A stretch of 13,288 bases of DNA from Acidobacteriota bacterium (GCA_027040585.1 JALULU010000093.1:1-13288), one strand, 5' to 3'; shown: positions 1-7,055, counted from the stretch's first letter. Numbers and translations: made by a program. Notes: generated from the sequence alone by a model not told the origin.

Positions 1-2
1 AA

Positions 3-716
3 CTTAAAAAAGATGGATTAGATGTGACCAGAGATGAGTTTATTCCTAATACTCCCATTGGAAAGATTAAAATGGTAAACGTAATTGGTGAAAAAAAGGG
101 AAAAAGTAAAAGGACTATAATTTTAGCTTCTCACTATGACTCAAAACTCTTTAAAAAGTTTAAGTTTATTGGGGCGAATGATTCAGGTTCAAGCAGTGCA
201 GCGCTACTACAGCTTGCCAAGATAATTTCAAAATGGAAGGATAACTACTTTACCTATAAATTTATATTCTTTGATGGTGAAGAAGCCATAAAAAGAGATA
301 TTAATGATAAGGATGGCTTGTATGGGAGTAAACACTATGTAAATTTGCTTAAAAAAAGGGGGAAACTTAAAAATATTGAGGCATTTATTCTTTTAGACAT
401 GATTGGAGATAAAGATTTGACAATAACCCCCGATGGCTATTCATATCCTGAGTTTGTTGAAATTTTTAAAAACTGTGCCAGAGAACATGGGTATCCAGAA
501 ATAATATCAGATACTATGTATATTGTGGATGACCACACTCCTTTTCTAAGGGAAGGTATAAAATCCATTGACATTATAGATTTTAATTATGGGCCAAATA
601 ATTCATATTGGCATACAAAAGAAGATAATTTAAAACATGTTTCAGCAAATAGCATTTACATAGTCTGTGATTGTACAGTGTGTATGCTAAAAAAAATTGT
701 TGAAGTTTTGAAGTAA
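3..716 (+). CDS. M28-family glutaminyl-peptide cyclotransferase-like protein (5' end missing)
   Basis: This is the C-terminal part of a zinc-dependent M28 alpha/beta enzyme. The frame is open to the left edge, so the GTG at 24 is an internal valine codon and the true start lies outside. The order of conserved elements matches glutaminyl cyclases, which convert N-terminal glutamine to pyroglutamate: ASHYDSK (His codon at 132), GANDSGSS (zinc-ligand Asp at 180), FFDGEEA (the catalytic/ligand Glu-Glu pair at 279-284), LLDMIGD, then DDHTPFL (Asp/His at 531-536) and YWHTKEDN (ligand His at 612). The DDH-x-PFL and WHT-x-EDN signatures, with a single zinc set, favour a cyclase over an M28 aminopeptidase, but the aminopeptidase remains possible. 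Signal peptide and location cannot be seen. The next gene starts about 100 nt downstream behind its own promoter, so this is probably the last gene of an upstream unit. No clear terminator follows it. Confidence 0.82.
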   Translation, partial: LKKDGLDVTRDEFIPNTPIGKIKMVNVIGEKKGKSKRTIILASHYDSKLFKKFKFIGANDSGSSSAALLQLAKIISKWKDNYFTYKFIFFDGEEAIKRDINDKDGLYGSKHYVNLLKKRGKLKNIEAFILLDMIGDKDLTITPDGYSYPEFVEIFKNCAREHGYPEIISDTMYIVDDHTPFLREGIKSIDIIDFNYGPNNSYWHTKEDNLKHVSANSIYIVCDCTVCMLKKIVEVLK

Positions 717-734
717 ATTTTAAATTTTTATTTA

Positions 735-767
735 TGCCTGACACTGTTTAAAAATCTTGCCTGACAC
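735..767 (+). repeat. Two direct copies of TGCCTGACAC
   Basis: TGCCTGACAC occurs at 735-744 and again at 758-767, 23 nt apart start to start, in the gap upstream of leuS. The reverse complement GTGTCAGGCA occurs a third time inside recF (10441-10450). The match to the second copy extends to 14 nt there (758-771 versus 10437-10450). A one-mismatch version lies in leuS (2795-2804). The function is unknown. It could be a dispersed repeat or a protein-binding site. Confidence 0.6.
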
Positions 768-785
768 CTTTAAAGTTGGTATACT
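757..785 (+). promoter_or_regulatory. Candidate sigma-70-type promoter for leuS
   Basis: A -35-like TTGCCT (757-762) and a -10-like TATACT (780-785) are separated by exactly 17 nt. That places transcription start near 792, about 27 nt before the leuS ATG. The -10 box matches TATAAT at 5 of 6 positions and the -35 box matches TTGACA at 4 of 6. The -35 hexamer lies inside the second TGCCTGACAC repeat, so anything binding that repeat would compete with polymerase. The leader is too short for a T-box or other riboswitch. Confidence 0.55.
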
Positions 786-805
786 TCTCTATCTAATTTT
801 TACTT

Positions 806-812
806 GAGAGGA
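806..812 (+). promoter_or_regulatory. Ribosome binding site that sets the leuS start
   Basis: GAGAGGA at 806-812 lies 6 nt before the ATG at 819. It overlaps the in-frame TTG at 804 that would be the longest possible start, so the ATG is preferred. Confidence 0.7.
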
Positions 813-818
813 CTCAAA

Positions 819-3293
819 ATGGCTGATAATGTCAATTTACATGAAATTGAAAAAAAGTGGCAAAAAATCTGGGAAGAAAAAAAAGTATATAAGTCAATTG
901 AAGATGAAACTAAGAAGAAATATTATGTTTTAGAGATGCTCCCCTATCCCTCAGGTAGACTTCACATGGGACATGTGAGAAACTACTCCATTGGGGATGC
1001 CATTGCAAGATATATGAGGATGAATGGCTATAATGTGCTTCATCCAATTGGATGGGATGCCTTTGGTTTACCTGCTGAAAACGCTGCCATAAAAAATAAA
1101 ATACATCCCCGTGAGTGGACCTTTTCAAATATAGAATATATGAAATCTCAAATGAAAAAACTTGGTTTTAGCTACGATTGGGATAGAGAGACCGCAACAT
1201 GTGTTCCAGAATATTATAAATGGAATCAGTGGTTTTTCTTAAAGATGTATGAAAATGGGCTCATTTACAGGAAGTATTCTACAGTTAACTGGTGTAATAG
1301 CTGTCAGACAGTACTTGCAAATGAACAGGTGCAAAATGGCAAGTGCTGGCGAGATGGAACCCCTGTTGTTCAAAAAAAACTTGAACAGTGGTTTATAAAA
1401 ATTACCGACTACGCTGAAAGATTACTTGAGGATATGAAGCACCTCGGTGATTGGCCTGAAAGGGTACTTACAATGCAGAAAAACTGGATAGGAAAGTCAC
1501 ACGGCGCCCTTGTGAGGTTTAAAATTGATGGGAGTGATGAGGAAATTGAGATTTTTACAACAAGGATAGATACAATATATGGTGCAAATGCCATAATCCT
1601 TGCTCCGGAACATACACTGGTTGAAAAGTTAATTTCAAATGCCCCTGATAGAGAAAAAGTTGAGGATTTTATTGAGAGGATGAGAAACCAGAGTAAGCTT
1701 GATAGAATAGGGGATACTACAAAAGAGGGATATTTTCTTGGACACTATGCTATAAATCCCTTCAATAGCGAGAAACTACCAATCTGGATAGCAAATTTTA
1801 TACTTGTTGACTATGGTACAGGGGCAATAATGTCAGTTCCTGCACATGACAGTAGAGACAATGAGTTTGCTAAAAAATACAACCTTCCCATTAAACAGGT
1901 TATTTTCCCTAAAGATGGGGAAAATGTCGATGGAGAACTCTTTGAGGATTATGGGATACTCAAAAATAGCGGTGAATTTAGTGGACTTGACTCAAAAAGT
2001 GCAATGGAAAAAATGGCAAAATATGCTGAAGAAAAGGGCTTTGGTAGGGCAACAGTAACCTATCAATTGAGAGACTGGGGAGTTTCAAGGCAGAGATATT
2101 GGGGTACTCCAATTCCAGTTGTGCACTGTGAGAAATGTGGAATTGTGCCTGTACCTTATGAAGATCTTCCTGTTAAACTCCCTCCAGTTGAGGAAATAGA
2201 TTATAAAGGGGGATCACCACTTGAGAACGTTGAAGATTTTGTAAACACCACGTGCCCAAAATGTGGTGGCAGGGCAAAAAGGGATACTGACACAATGGAC
2301 ACCTTTGTGGATTCTTCCTGGTATTTTTTGAGATATACAGATTCAAAATATGACAAACTTCCCGTGAATGGTGAAAAGGTAAAATATTGGTTTCCCGTTG
2401 ACATCTACATTGGTGGGATCGAACACGCTGTGATGCACTTAATTTACATGAGATTCTGGTGGAAGATGATGAAGGATATAGGTCTCATTGAAGGTGAGGA
2501 TGAACCCGTTAAAAAACTTTTAACTCAGGGGATGGTCATAAAAGATGGGGCTAAAATGAGTAAGTCCCTTGGGAATGTTGTTGACCCTGATGAAATGATT
2601 GAGAAATATTCCGCCGATACCTGTAGAATTTTTATACTCTTTGCTGCTCCGCCTGAAAGAGATCTTGACTGGAGTGATTTTGGAATTGAAGGATCCCACA
2701 GATTTTTAATGAGGGTATTTAGAATAGTAGACAAGTATTCAGAAAAAGTTAAGGAATTGCAGGTAAATATTGATTATTCGAAGTTAGATAAAAGGTGCCA
2801 GGCACTTTTAAGAAAGACTCATCAGGTGATTAAAAAGGTTACTGAAGATATCAGTGAGAGACTTCATTTAAATACTGCAATAGCTTCAATTATGGAACTC
2901 ACAAATGAATTGTATCTTTTTGAGAATGAGGGAATTTCTGAATATGATCTACCTCTTTTTAAAAATGTAGTTGAAAATCTCCTTAAAATCCTTTCTCCTT
3001 TTGCCCCACATATAACTGAAGAATTATGGCATAAAATTGGACATAATACCTTTTTAGTAGATGAGAAATGGCCAGAGTATGATAGTGATTTAGCCAGGGA
3101 AGAAGAGACTGAAATAGCAATAATGGTAAATGGTAAATTGAGGGATAAAATTAAAGTTGAACCGGATTCAGAGGTGGAGGATGTTTTTAATCTGGCAATA
3201 AAATCTGATAAGGTTTCTAAAAGGTTAGAGGGAAGAAATATTGTTAAAAAAATTTTTGTTAGAAATAAAATTTTAAATATTGTGGTTAAGTGA
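819..3293 (+). CDS. leuS: Leucyl-tRNA synthetase
   Basis: Cytoplasmic class I aminoacyl-tRNA synthetase that charges tRNA-Leu. From the ATG at 819 it is 824 residues, the usual bacterial size. The Rossmann catalytic core has the HIGH-type motif HMGH at residues 49-52 and the KMSKS loop at 579-583. A zinc-ribbon-like insertion begins with CNSCQTVLANEQV. The CP1 editing domain shows TTRIDT (about 247-252) and VPAHD, whose Asp344 corresponds to the editing aspartate Asp345 of E. coli LeuRS. A second Cys-rich insert (CEKCG and CPKCGG) precedes the conserved DTMDTFVDSSWYFLRY segment. The C-terminus has the anticodon-binding fold and the small C-terminal domain (IMVNGKLRDKI) that contacts the tRNA. 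The start is set by a well-placed GAGAGGA. The stop overlaps the lptE start (TGATG), so the two are likely translationally coupled. Confidence 0.97.
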   Translation: MADNVNLHEIEKKWQKIWEEKKVYKSIEDETKKKYYVLEMLPYPSGRLHMGHVRNYSIGDAIARYMRMNGYNVLHPIGWDAFGLPAENAAIKNKIHPREWTFSNIEYMKSQMKKLGFSYDWDRETATCVPEYYKWNQWFFLKMYENGLIYRKYSTVNWCNSCQTVLANEQVQNGKCWRDGTPVVQKKLEQWFIKITDYAERLLEDMKHLGDWPERVLTMQKNWIGKSHGALVRFKIDGSDEEIEIFTTRIDTIYGANAIILAPEHTLVEKLISNAPDREKVEDFIERMRNQSKLDRIGDTTKEGYFLGHYAINPFNSEKLPIWIANFILVDYGTGAIMSVPAHDSRDNEFAKKYNLPIKQVIFPKDGENVDGELFEDYGILKNSGEFSGLDSKSAMEKMAKYAEEKGFGRATVTYQLRDWGVSRQRYWGTPIPVVHCEKCGIVPVPYEDLPVKLPPVEEIDYKGGSPLENVEDFVNTTCPKCGGRAKRDTDTMDTFVDSSWYFLRYTDSKYDKLPVNGEKVKYWFPVDIYIGGIEHAVMHLIYMRFWWKMMKDIGLIEGEDEPVKKLLTQGMVIKDGAKMSKSLGNVVDPDEMIEKYSADTCRIFILFAAPPERDLDWSDFGIEGSHRFLMRVFRIVDKYSEKVKELQVNIDYSKLDKRCQALLRKTHQVIKKVTEDISERLHLNTAIASIMELTNELYLFENEGISEYDLPLFKNVVENLLKILSPFAPHITEELWHKIGHNTFLVDEKWPEYDSDLAREEETEIAIMVNGKLRDKIKVEPDSEVEDVFNLAIKSDKVSKRLEGRNIVKKIFVRNKILNIVVK

Positions 3294-3808
3294 TGAAGTT
3301 TAAATTTGTAATTTTAATTTTGTTTTCAATTCTTTTTATTTCCTGTCCATATAAACTTGACAGTAAAAATTTTTCAACGGGGAATATAAATGTAATTGCC
3401 ATTCCTCCCTTTGAAAGTTGGTGTCAGATGGGGGGAGTTGCTCAGATTTTTACCCGAGAGGTGAGAAAAAGATTTATTGAAAATGGTAATTTTAAAATAA
3501 TTGCTTCCCCTAAACATGCGGATGCAGTTTTATTTGGGACAATTAAAAGTTGTTTTGTAACGCCAATTTCAGTTAAAAATAAAAACTTAACGTCTGTTTA
3601 CTCAATTATTTTGACATTAGATGTAAAATTTAAAAACCTGCACACTGGTAAAGTCTATTTTTATTCTTCAAATTATGTTTTAAGAGAGGAGTATATGCTT
3701 GAAGGTGGTGGAAAGGATTTCTTTCTTCAAGTTGACCCCGCTGTGAAAAGGGCAGCTAAAAAATTTTCTGATATGTTGATTTCAACAGCCTTTGAATATG
3801 GAAGATAA
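3293..3808 (+). CDS. lptE: LPS-assembly lipoprotein LptE
   Basis: Predicted outer-membrane lipoprotein of 171 residues. LptE plugs and helps assemble the LptD barrel that inserts LPS into the outer leaflet. The start ATG at 3293 shares one base with the leuS stop (a GTG at 3290 is less likely). A basic N-terminus and hydrophobic stretch end in FISC, giving a lipidated Cys at residue 18 or so; -3 Phe is a slightly atypical lipobox. The mature part has the LptE pattern: a beta-strand with IAIPPFE, a helix with FTREVRKRFIENGNF, then HADAVLFGTI and further strands. Sequence conservation in this family is low, so the call rests heavily on the lipobox, the size and the position between leuS and holA, exactly as in E. 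coli. No strong ribosome binding site is visible, so translation probably depends on leuS. Confidence 0.85.
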   Translation: MKFKFVILILFSILFISCPYKLDSKNFSTGNINVIAIPPFESWCQMGGVAQIFTREVRKRFIENGNFKIIASPKHADAVLFGTIKSCFVTPISVKNKNLTSVYSIILTLDVKFKNLHTGKVYFYSSNYVLREEYMLEGGGKDFFLQVDPAVKRAAKKFSDMLISTAFEYGR

Positions 3809-4845
3809 TGAAAGTATATTATTTTTTTGATTTTAAAAATGACATTGAAAAGGATAAATTAAAAAAAAATATAGTGTATTTTGGTGATGAATTTTATTTT
3901 TATAGACAAGTTCGCAAGTTATTAAAGGATTTTGCAATTAGAAATAGTGTTGAGTATGAAATTTGTTATCTGGATGAGATGGAACTTGCAAAAGGGTTGG
4001 AGAGAGCCTTTTCAAGATCCTTTTTTTCAAGCAAAAGAATGGTTGTTTTCAGGAATCCACATAAGGTTAAATTTTCTTCAAAAGAGAAAAAAATGCTACT
4101 TGATGCCATTAAGGGAGATAACTTTATAGTTTTTGAATATCCTTTTGGATATAATATTTTTGAAAAAGGTAATAGAAAAAATCTCGAGAATTTTCTAATT
4201 GATAATTTTACAGTATATAATTTGAAGAAATTAAATGAGTATCACGCTTTTAAAAAGGTTGCTGAGGATTTGAAAAGAAAAAAAGTTAAAATAAGTGATA
4301 ACTGCTTGAGTTATATTGTTAAAAGATATGATTGTGATTTAAACAGAATTTTTCAGACAATAGAAAACTTTTTACTCTATTCTATAAATGATGATAAAAG
4401 ACCAGTTGTTATAACTTTGAAAGACATTGAACCATTTTTATTCTATGGATCTGATTACACTCCTTCTCAGCTTGTTGAATCTATTTTAAATAAAGACATT
4501 AAAAAGGTTTTTGAAATTTTAAGTGTTGTTCAAAATGATATTTCATTTTTAATGTCTGTAATGGGGCTTTTGTCGTGGTATTTTCAGAAATTTTTTTTCT
4601 ATATTACAATGGTGGAAAAAGGTGAGGAAATTTCACAAATTAGAAGGAAACTTAAGATGAGTGAAAGAAGTTTTAATGATTTAGTTGAAAAGTCTAAAAA
4701 TTTTTCAATCCTTGAAGTGAAGAGATTTCTTAAAAGTGTAAAAAAATTAGATGAGCTTTTTAAAAGTGGCTCAAAAATTAAAGATGTTATTTTTCAAAAA
4801 ATAATTTTTCAACTTCTTTTCTTTGATGTAGAATATAAAAGATAA
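3808..4845 (+). CDS. holA: DNA polymerase III subunit delta
   Basis: Clamp-loader delta subunit that opens the sliding clamp for the replicative polymerase; cytoplasmic, 345 residues, normal for HolA. Visible family features are an N-terminal YFGDEFYFYRQ segment (HolA proteins typically have G-(D/E)-(D/E)-x-(Y/F) there), a middle AAA-like region containing RMVVFRNPHK and FIVFEYPFG, a lid-like helix region with LSYIVKRYDCDLNRIFQTIENFLLY, and an all-helical C-terminal collar. The ATG overlaps the lptE stop by one base (TAATG), with a weak GGAAG upstream, which indicates translational coupling. HolA is poorly conserved between phyla, and the call is strengthened by the leuS-lptE-holA order. Confidence 0.87.
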   Translation: MKVYYFFDFKNDIEKDKLKKNIVYFGDEFYFYRQVRKLLKDFAIRNSVEYEICYLDEMELAKGLERAFSRSFFSSKRMVVFRNPHKVKFSSKEKKMLLDAIKGDNFIVFEYPFGYNIFEKGNRKNLENFLIDNFTVYNLKKLNEYHAFKKVAEDLKRKKVKISDNCLSYIVKRYDCDLNRIFQTIENFLLYSINDDKRPVVITLKDIEPFLFYGSDYTPSQLVESILNKDIKKVFEILSVVQNDISFLMSVMGLLSWYFQKFFFYITMVEKGEEISQIRRKLKMSERSFNDLVEKSKNFSILEVKRFLKSVKKLDELFKSGSKIKDVIFQKIIFQLLFFDVEYKR

Positions 4846-4864
4846 ATTTTAAGGAGGATGTTTT

Positions 4865-5821
4865 ATGGAAGATAAAAAAGATGAAAATGTAGGATTTACC
4901 CCCAATTTTCAGACTGTTTCAAAAACGGGGCCACTTGAAAAGGCATTAAAAAAGGCAAAAAAAGGTGGATCCCCTAACTCTTCATCGGGTGGTGGATCCA
5001 ATGTTGTGGCAGTTGTTGCCCTGATTTTATCCATTTTATTAATAGCCTATGCTATTTACCTAAACGTTCAGTTATCGGATGCCAATGAACAGATTAAAAA
5101 GTTGACACTTGAGGCTCAAAATACTGAGACAAGAGTAGATGAGGTTGAGGAGAAGATATTTAAAACAGAAAACAAACTTTCGAAGCAGATTAAATTAACT
5201 GATGAAAAATTTGCAAGACTTCATGAAAAGCAGATGAATGAAGTAGAAAAGATAAAAAGGACTGTTGCTCATAAAGCAGATAGGATGGAAGTGGCATCTG
5301 TTAAGGAGAGAACAAAAGAAATTATCTCAGAAGTTGGTTCAGTAAAAAACAACCTTACAAATGTTGGGGGACATGTACAAAAAGTTGATACAAAGGTTAA
5401 AGAAGTTGCATCAAAGGTTGAACAGCAACAGAAGGAGCTTGAAGAGCAGAGGAAGTTGATTGAGCAGAATTTCCACAACATAAATGCCACAAGAGATCAA
5501 CTTAATAAGACCAAAGATGTTCTTGCAAAGGTCAAGATGTCAATAGATAGAGATTACTATGTTTTTCAGTTGAGTAAGGTTTCAGGAATAATTAGGGTCG
5601 CTGACGTAGGACTTAGACTTAAAAAAATAAGACTTAAACATCAACAGTATGATATTGAAATTTTTCACGATGATAAAAAAATGAAAAAAAAGAAGGTTGA
5701 AGTTGGTGTACCAATTTTCTTTTATAAAGATGGATATAGAAAGCCCTGTGAATTGGTTGTAACCAGGGTTGAAAAACATAGAGTTGTTGGATATTTAAGT
5801 GTCCCAAAAGTAAAACAATAG
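4865..5821 (+). CDS. Uncharacterised single-pass membrane protein with long coiled coil
   Basis: I do not recognise a named family. The 318-residue protein has four visible parts. A charged and Gly/Ser-rich N-terminus (1-46, with the KKAKKGG basic patch) is followed by one transmembrane helix (about 47-69). A long Glu/Lys-rich heptad-type coiled coil (about 70-225) comes next, and then a compact C-terminal domain (about 230-318) predicted to be beta-rich, with a run of lysines around KKMKKKK and a closing GYLSVPK. The basic patch before the helix suggests the N-terminus stays in the cytoplasm and the coiled coil and C-terminal domain are periplasmic. The start is set by a perfect AAGGAGG (4851-4857), 7 nt from the ATG, the best site in this operon. 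It lies 19 nt after holA and ends at the operon terminator. A scaffold or envelope-tethering role is possible but unproven. Confidence 0.85.
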   Translation: MEDKKDENVGFTPNFQTVSKTGPLEKALKKAKKGGSPNSSSGGGSNVVAVVALILSILLIAYAIYLNVQLSDANEQIKKLTLEAQNTETRVDEVEEKIFKTENKLSKQIKLTDEKFARLHEKQMNEVEKIKRTVAHKADRMEVASVKERTKEIISEVGSVKNNLTNVGGHVQKVDTKVKEVASKVEQQQKELEEQRKLIEQNFHNINATRDQLNKTKDVLAKVKMSIDRDYYVFQLSKVSGIIRVADVGLRLKKIRLKHQQYDIEIFHDDKKMKKKKVEVGVPIFFYKDGYRKPCELVVTRVEKHRVVGYLSVPKVKQ

Positions 5822-5840
5822 ATTTTTAAATAACTTAAGT

Positions 5841-5879
5841 AGGTGGGCTTATTTTATTAAGTCCACCTTTTATTTTTTT
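5841..5879 (+). terminator. Intrinsic terminator of the leuS operon, abutting lspA
   Basis: An 11-bp stem, AGGTGGGCTTA (5841-5851) with TAAGTCCACCT (5858-5868), has one G-U pair and a 6-nt loop. It is followed by a T-rich tract reaching 5879. The lspA ATG begins at the next base. The G-U pair makes the hairpin stronger in the forward transcript than in the reverse one. Confidence 0.85.
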
Positions 5880-6356
5880 ATGAGTAAAAAGCTATTTTTC
5901 ACATCATTTTCGCTCTTAGTATTTATTGATTTAATTACAAAATATTTTGTAGTATCGAAACTTACGCAATTTGACACAATTGTCATAATACCCCATTTTT
6001 TTAATATTGTCCTTGTAAGAAACAAAGGAATTGCATTTGGATTGTTTTCAGAAGTAAATGGCATTTTTAAAGATGTAATTTTGTTTTTAATTGCAATTTT
6101 AGTTATGTATTTTTTAATTGATTTTTTAAAAAATGTTAAAAGTAAAGCTTTATGTGTAAGTATTGCTATGATTGTTGCAGGAGTTGTTGGAAATATTCTC
6201 GATAGATTAATCAATGGGAGTGTAATAGATTTCATTGACCTTTATTTTAAAAAATTTCACTGGCCATCATTTAATTTTGCGGATATTTACATAACACTTG
6301 GTATATTTTCAGTAATGGTTATACTGATAAAAGATTGGAAAAAACTCAATGCTTAA
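5880..6356 (+). CDS. lspA: Lipoprotein signal peptidase (signal peptidase II)
   Basis: Inner-membrane aspartic peptidase that removes signal peptides from diacylglyceryl-modified prolipoproteins; 158 residues with four hydrophobic segments, the typical size. Family signatures are FIDLITK in the first segment (Asp17), the NKGIAFGLF loop (48-56), GNILDR (104-109), VIDFID with probable catalytic Asp117, and FNFAD with probable catalytic Asp135. The ATG at 5880 is needed to keep the first transmembrane segment, and I see no other in-frame start close by. No Shine-Dalgarno sequence precedes it: the bases immediately upstream are the T-tract of the preceding terminator. It overlaps lolA by 8 nt. 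LptE in this window is one of its likely substrates. Confidence 0.95.
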   Translation: MSKKLFFTSFSLLVFIDLITKYFVVSKLTQFDTIVIIPHFFNIVLVRNKGIAFGLFSEVNGIFKDVILFLIAILVMYFLIDFLKNVKSKALCVSIAMIVAGVVGNILDRLINGSVIDFIDLYFKKFHWPSFNFADIYITLGIFSVMVILIKDWKKLNA

Positions 6357-6987
6357 AAAAATTACATTCGTTTTTCTTTTTTTTGCCATTTTTTTTATTT
6401 ACATCCCGGGAGGAAATTTAACTTATCTTTCAAAATTTTTAGATAAATTTTCAAAAATTAAAACATTTGAGGTTAGATTTAAACAGAAATATTTTTCTTC
6501 AATAACTGAGGAAGAAGAAAGTGGAATATTGTATTATAAAAAATCATTAAAATTTTGCTGGAAGTATTTAAAGCCCGAAAATAAAGAGTTTTTACTTCTT
6601 GGAAGAAAAAGCTATTTTTATGTGCCATCTGATTCACAGGTGATTATTTCTAAAATAAGCAAATCTGATTTTGAAAATTCCATATTTAAAATTTTTGAAA
6701 ACAGTAGCATTAAAGAAATTAAAAAAAATTATAGAATTGTTTTTTTAGGATATGAAGACAATTCATATGGATACATTTTTTTCCCTAAGAGTAAATTTAG
6801 TGATATAGAAAACGTTTCAATTTTCATAGAGAAAAAATCTTTTTTGCCTGTTAAAATTTTTATCAGAAATGGTTCCAGTCAGGAAAATATATTTTTATTT
6901 TTCAAATATAGAATAAATATAAAGATAGAGAATTCAATTTTTAAACCCAATTTCCCGAATGATGTTGAAAAAATATTTGAAGATTAG
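6349..6987 (+). CDS. lolA: Periplasmic lipoprotein carrier LolA-like protein
   Basis: Predicted secreted protein of 212 residues. LolA takes mature lipoproteins from the inner-membrane LolCDE complex to the outer membrane. A short basic start and a strongly hydrophobic stretch (about 5-20) form a Sec signal peptide, although a clean AXA cleavage site is not obvious. The mature part shows the LolA pattern: a helix with LDKFSKIKTFEVRFKQ, then SGILYYKK, a W-x-Y-x-x-PE turn (WKYLKPENKEFLLL), and VPSDSQV followed by antiparallel strands. There is no lipobox, which argues for LolA rather than LolB. Its start lies inside lspA, so the two are coupled; the pairing of the maturing peptidase with the carrier supports the call. 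DNA is very AT-rich and the family diverges fast, so a relative of LolA is the safest wording. Confidence 0.8.
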   Translation: MLKKITFVFLFFAIFFIYIPGGNLTYLSKFLDKFSKIKTFEVRFKQKYFSSITEEEESGILYYKKSLKFCWKYLKPENKEFLLLGRKSYFYVPSDSQVIISKISKSDFENSIFKIFENSSIKEIKKNYRIVFLGYEDNSYGYIFFPKSKFSDIENVSIFIEKKSFLPVKIFIRNGSSQENIFLFFKYRINIKIENSIFKPNFPNDVEKIFED

Positions 6988-6998
6988 TTAAAAAAAAT

Positions 6999-7028
6999 TT
7001 AAAATCAATTGTTTTTATGTTATTTAAT
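6999..7028 (+). promoter_or_regulatory. Weak candidate promoter for the TonB receptor gene
   Basis: In the 86-nt gap after lolA, TTAAAA (6999-7004) and TTTAAT (7023-7028) are 18 nt apart. In DNA this AT-rich such boxes arise easily. No terminator hairpin for lolA is visible in the gap, so read-through from lspA-lolA is also possible. Confidence 0.25.
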
Positions 7029-7043
7029 AGCTTTGGAAAATCT

Positions 7044-7055
7044 ATTTTATAAAAT
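7044..7055. promoter_or_regulatory. Perfect 12-bp AT palindrome upstream of the TonB receptor gene
   Basis: ATTTTATAAAAT at 7044-7055 is its own reverse complement and lies between the weak promoter and the AGGAGG at 7061-7066. TonB-dependent receptors are often regulated by metal-responsive repressors, but a sequence of only A and T is expected several times by chance in a window this AT-rich. Confidence 0.2.

Noticed and set aside
717..818. T-box or other leader riboswitch before leuS
   Set aside because: Only about 27 nt separate the likely transcription start from the ATG, with no T-box consensus, specifier loop or antiterminator hairpin.
804..818. TTG at 804 as the leuS start
   Set aside because: The ATG at 819 has GAGAGGA at the right distance, while the TTG overlaps that site and adds five residues not typical of the family.
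910..1128. Minus-strand open frame inside leuS (others at 1409-1594, 2201-2404 and 2525-2734)
   Set aside because: They lie opposite a strongly conserved synthetase gene and show no recognisable domain, so they are shadows of leuS.
4967..5000. Repeated GGTGGATCC inside the coiled-coil gene
   Set aside because: The two copies encode a Gly/Ser-rich linker before the transmembrane helix, where such codon repeats are expected.
5870..6235. 121-codon minus-strand open frame opposite lspA
   Set aside because: lspA on the plus strand has all family motifs. The reverse frame is low-complexity Ile/Lys/Thr-rich sequence that would run through the terminator.
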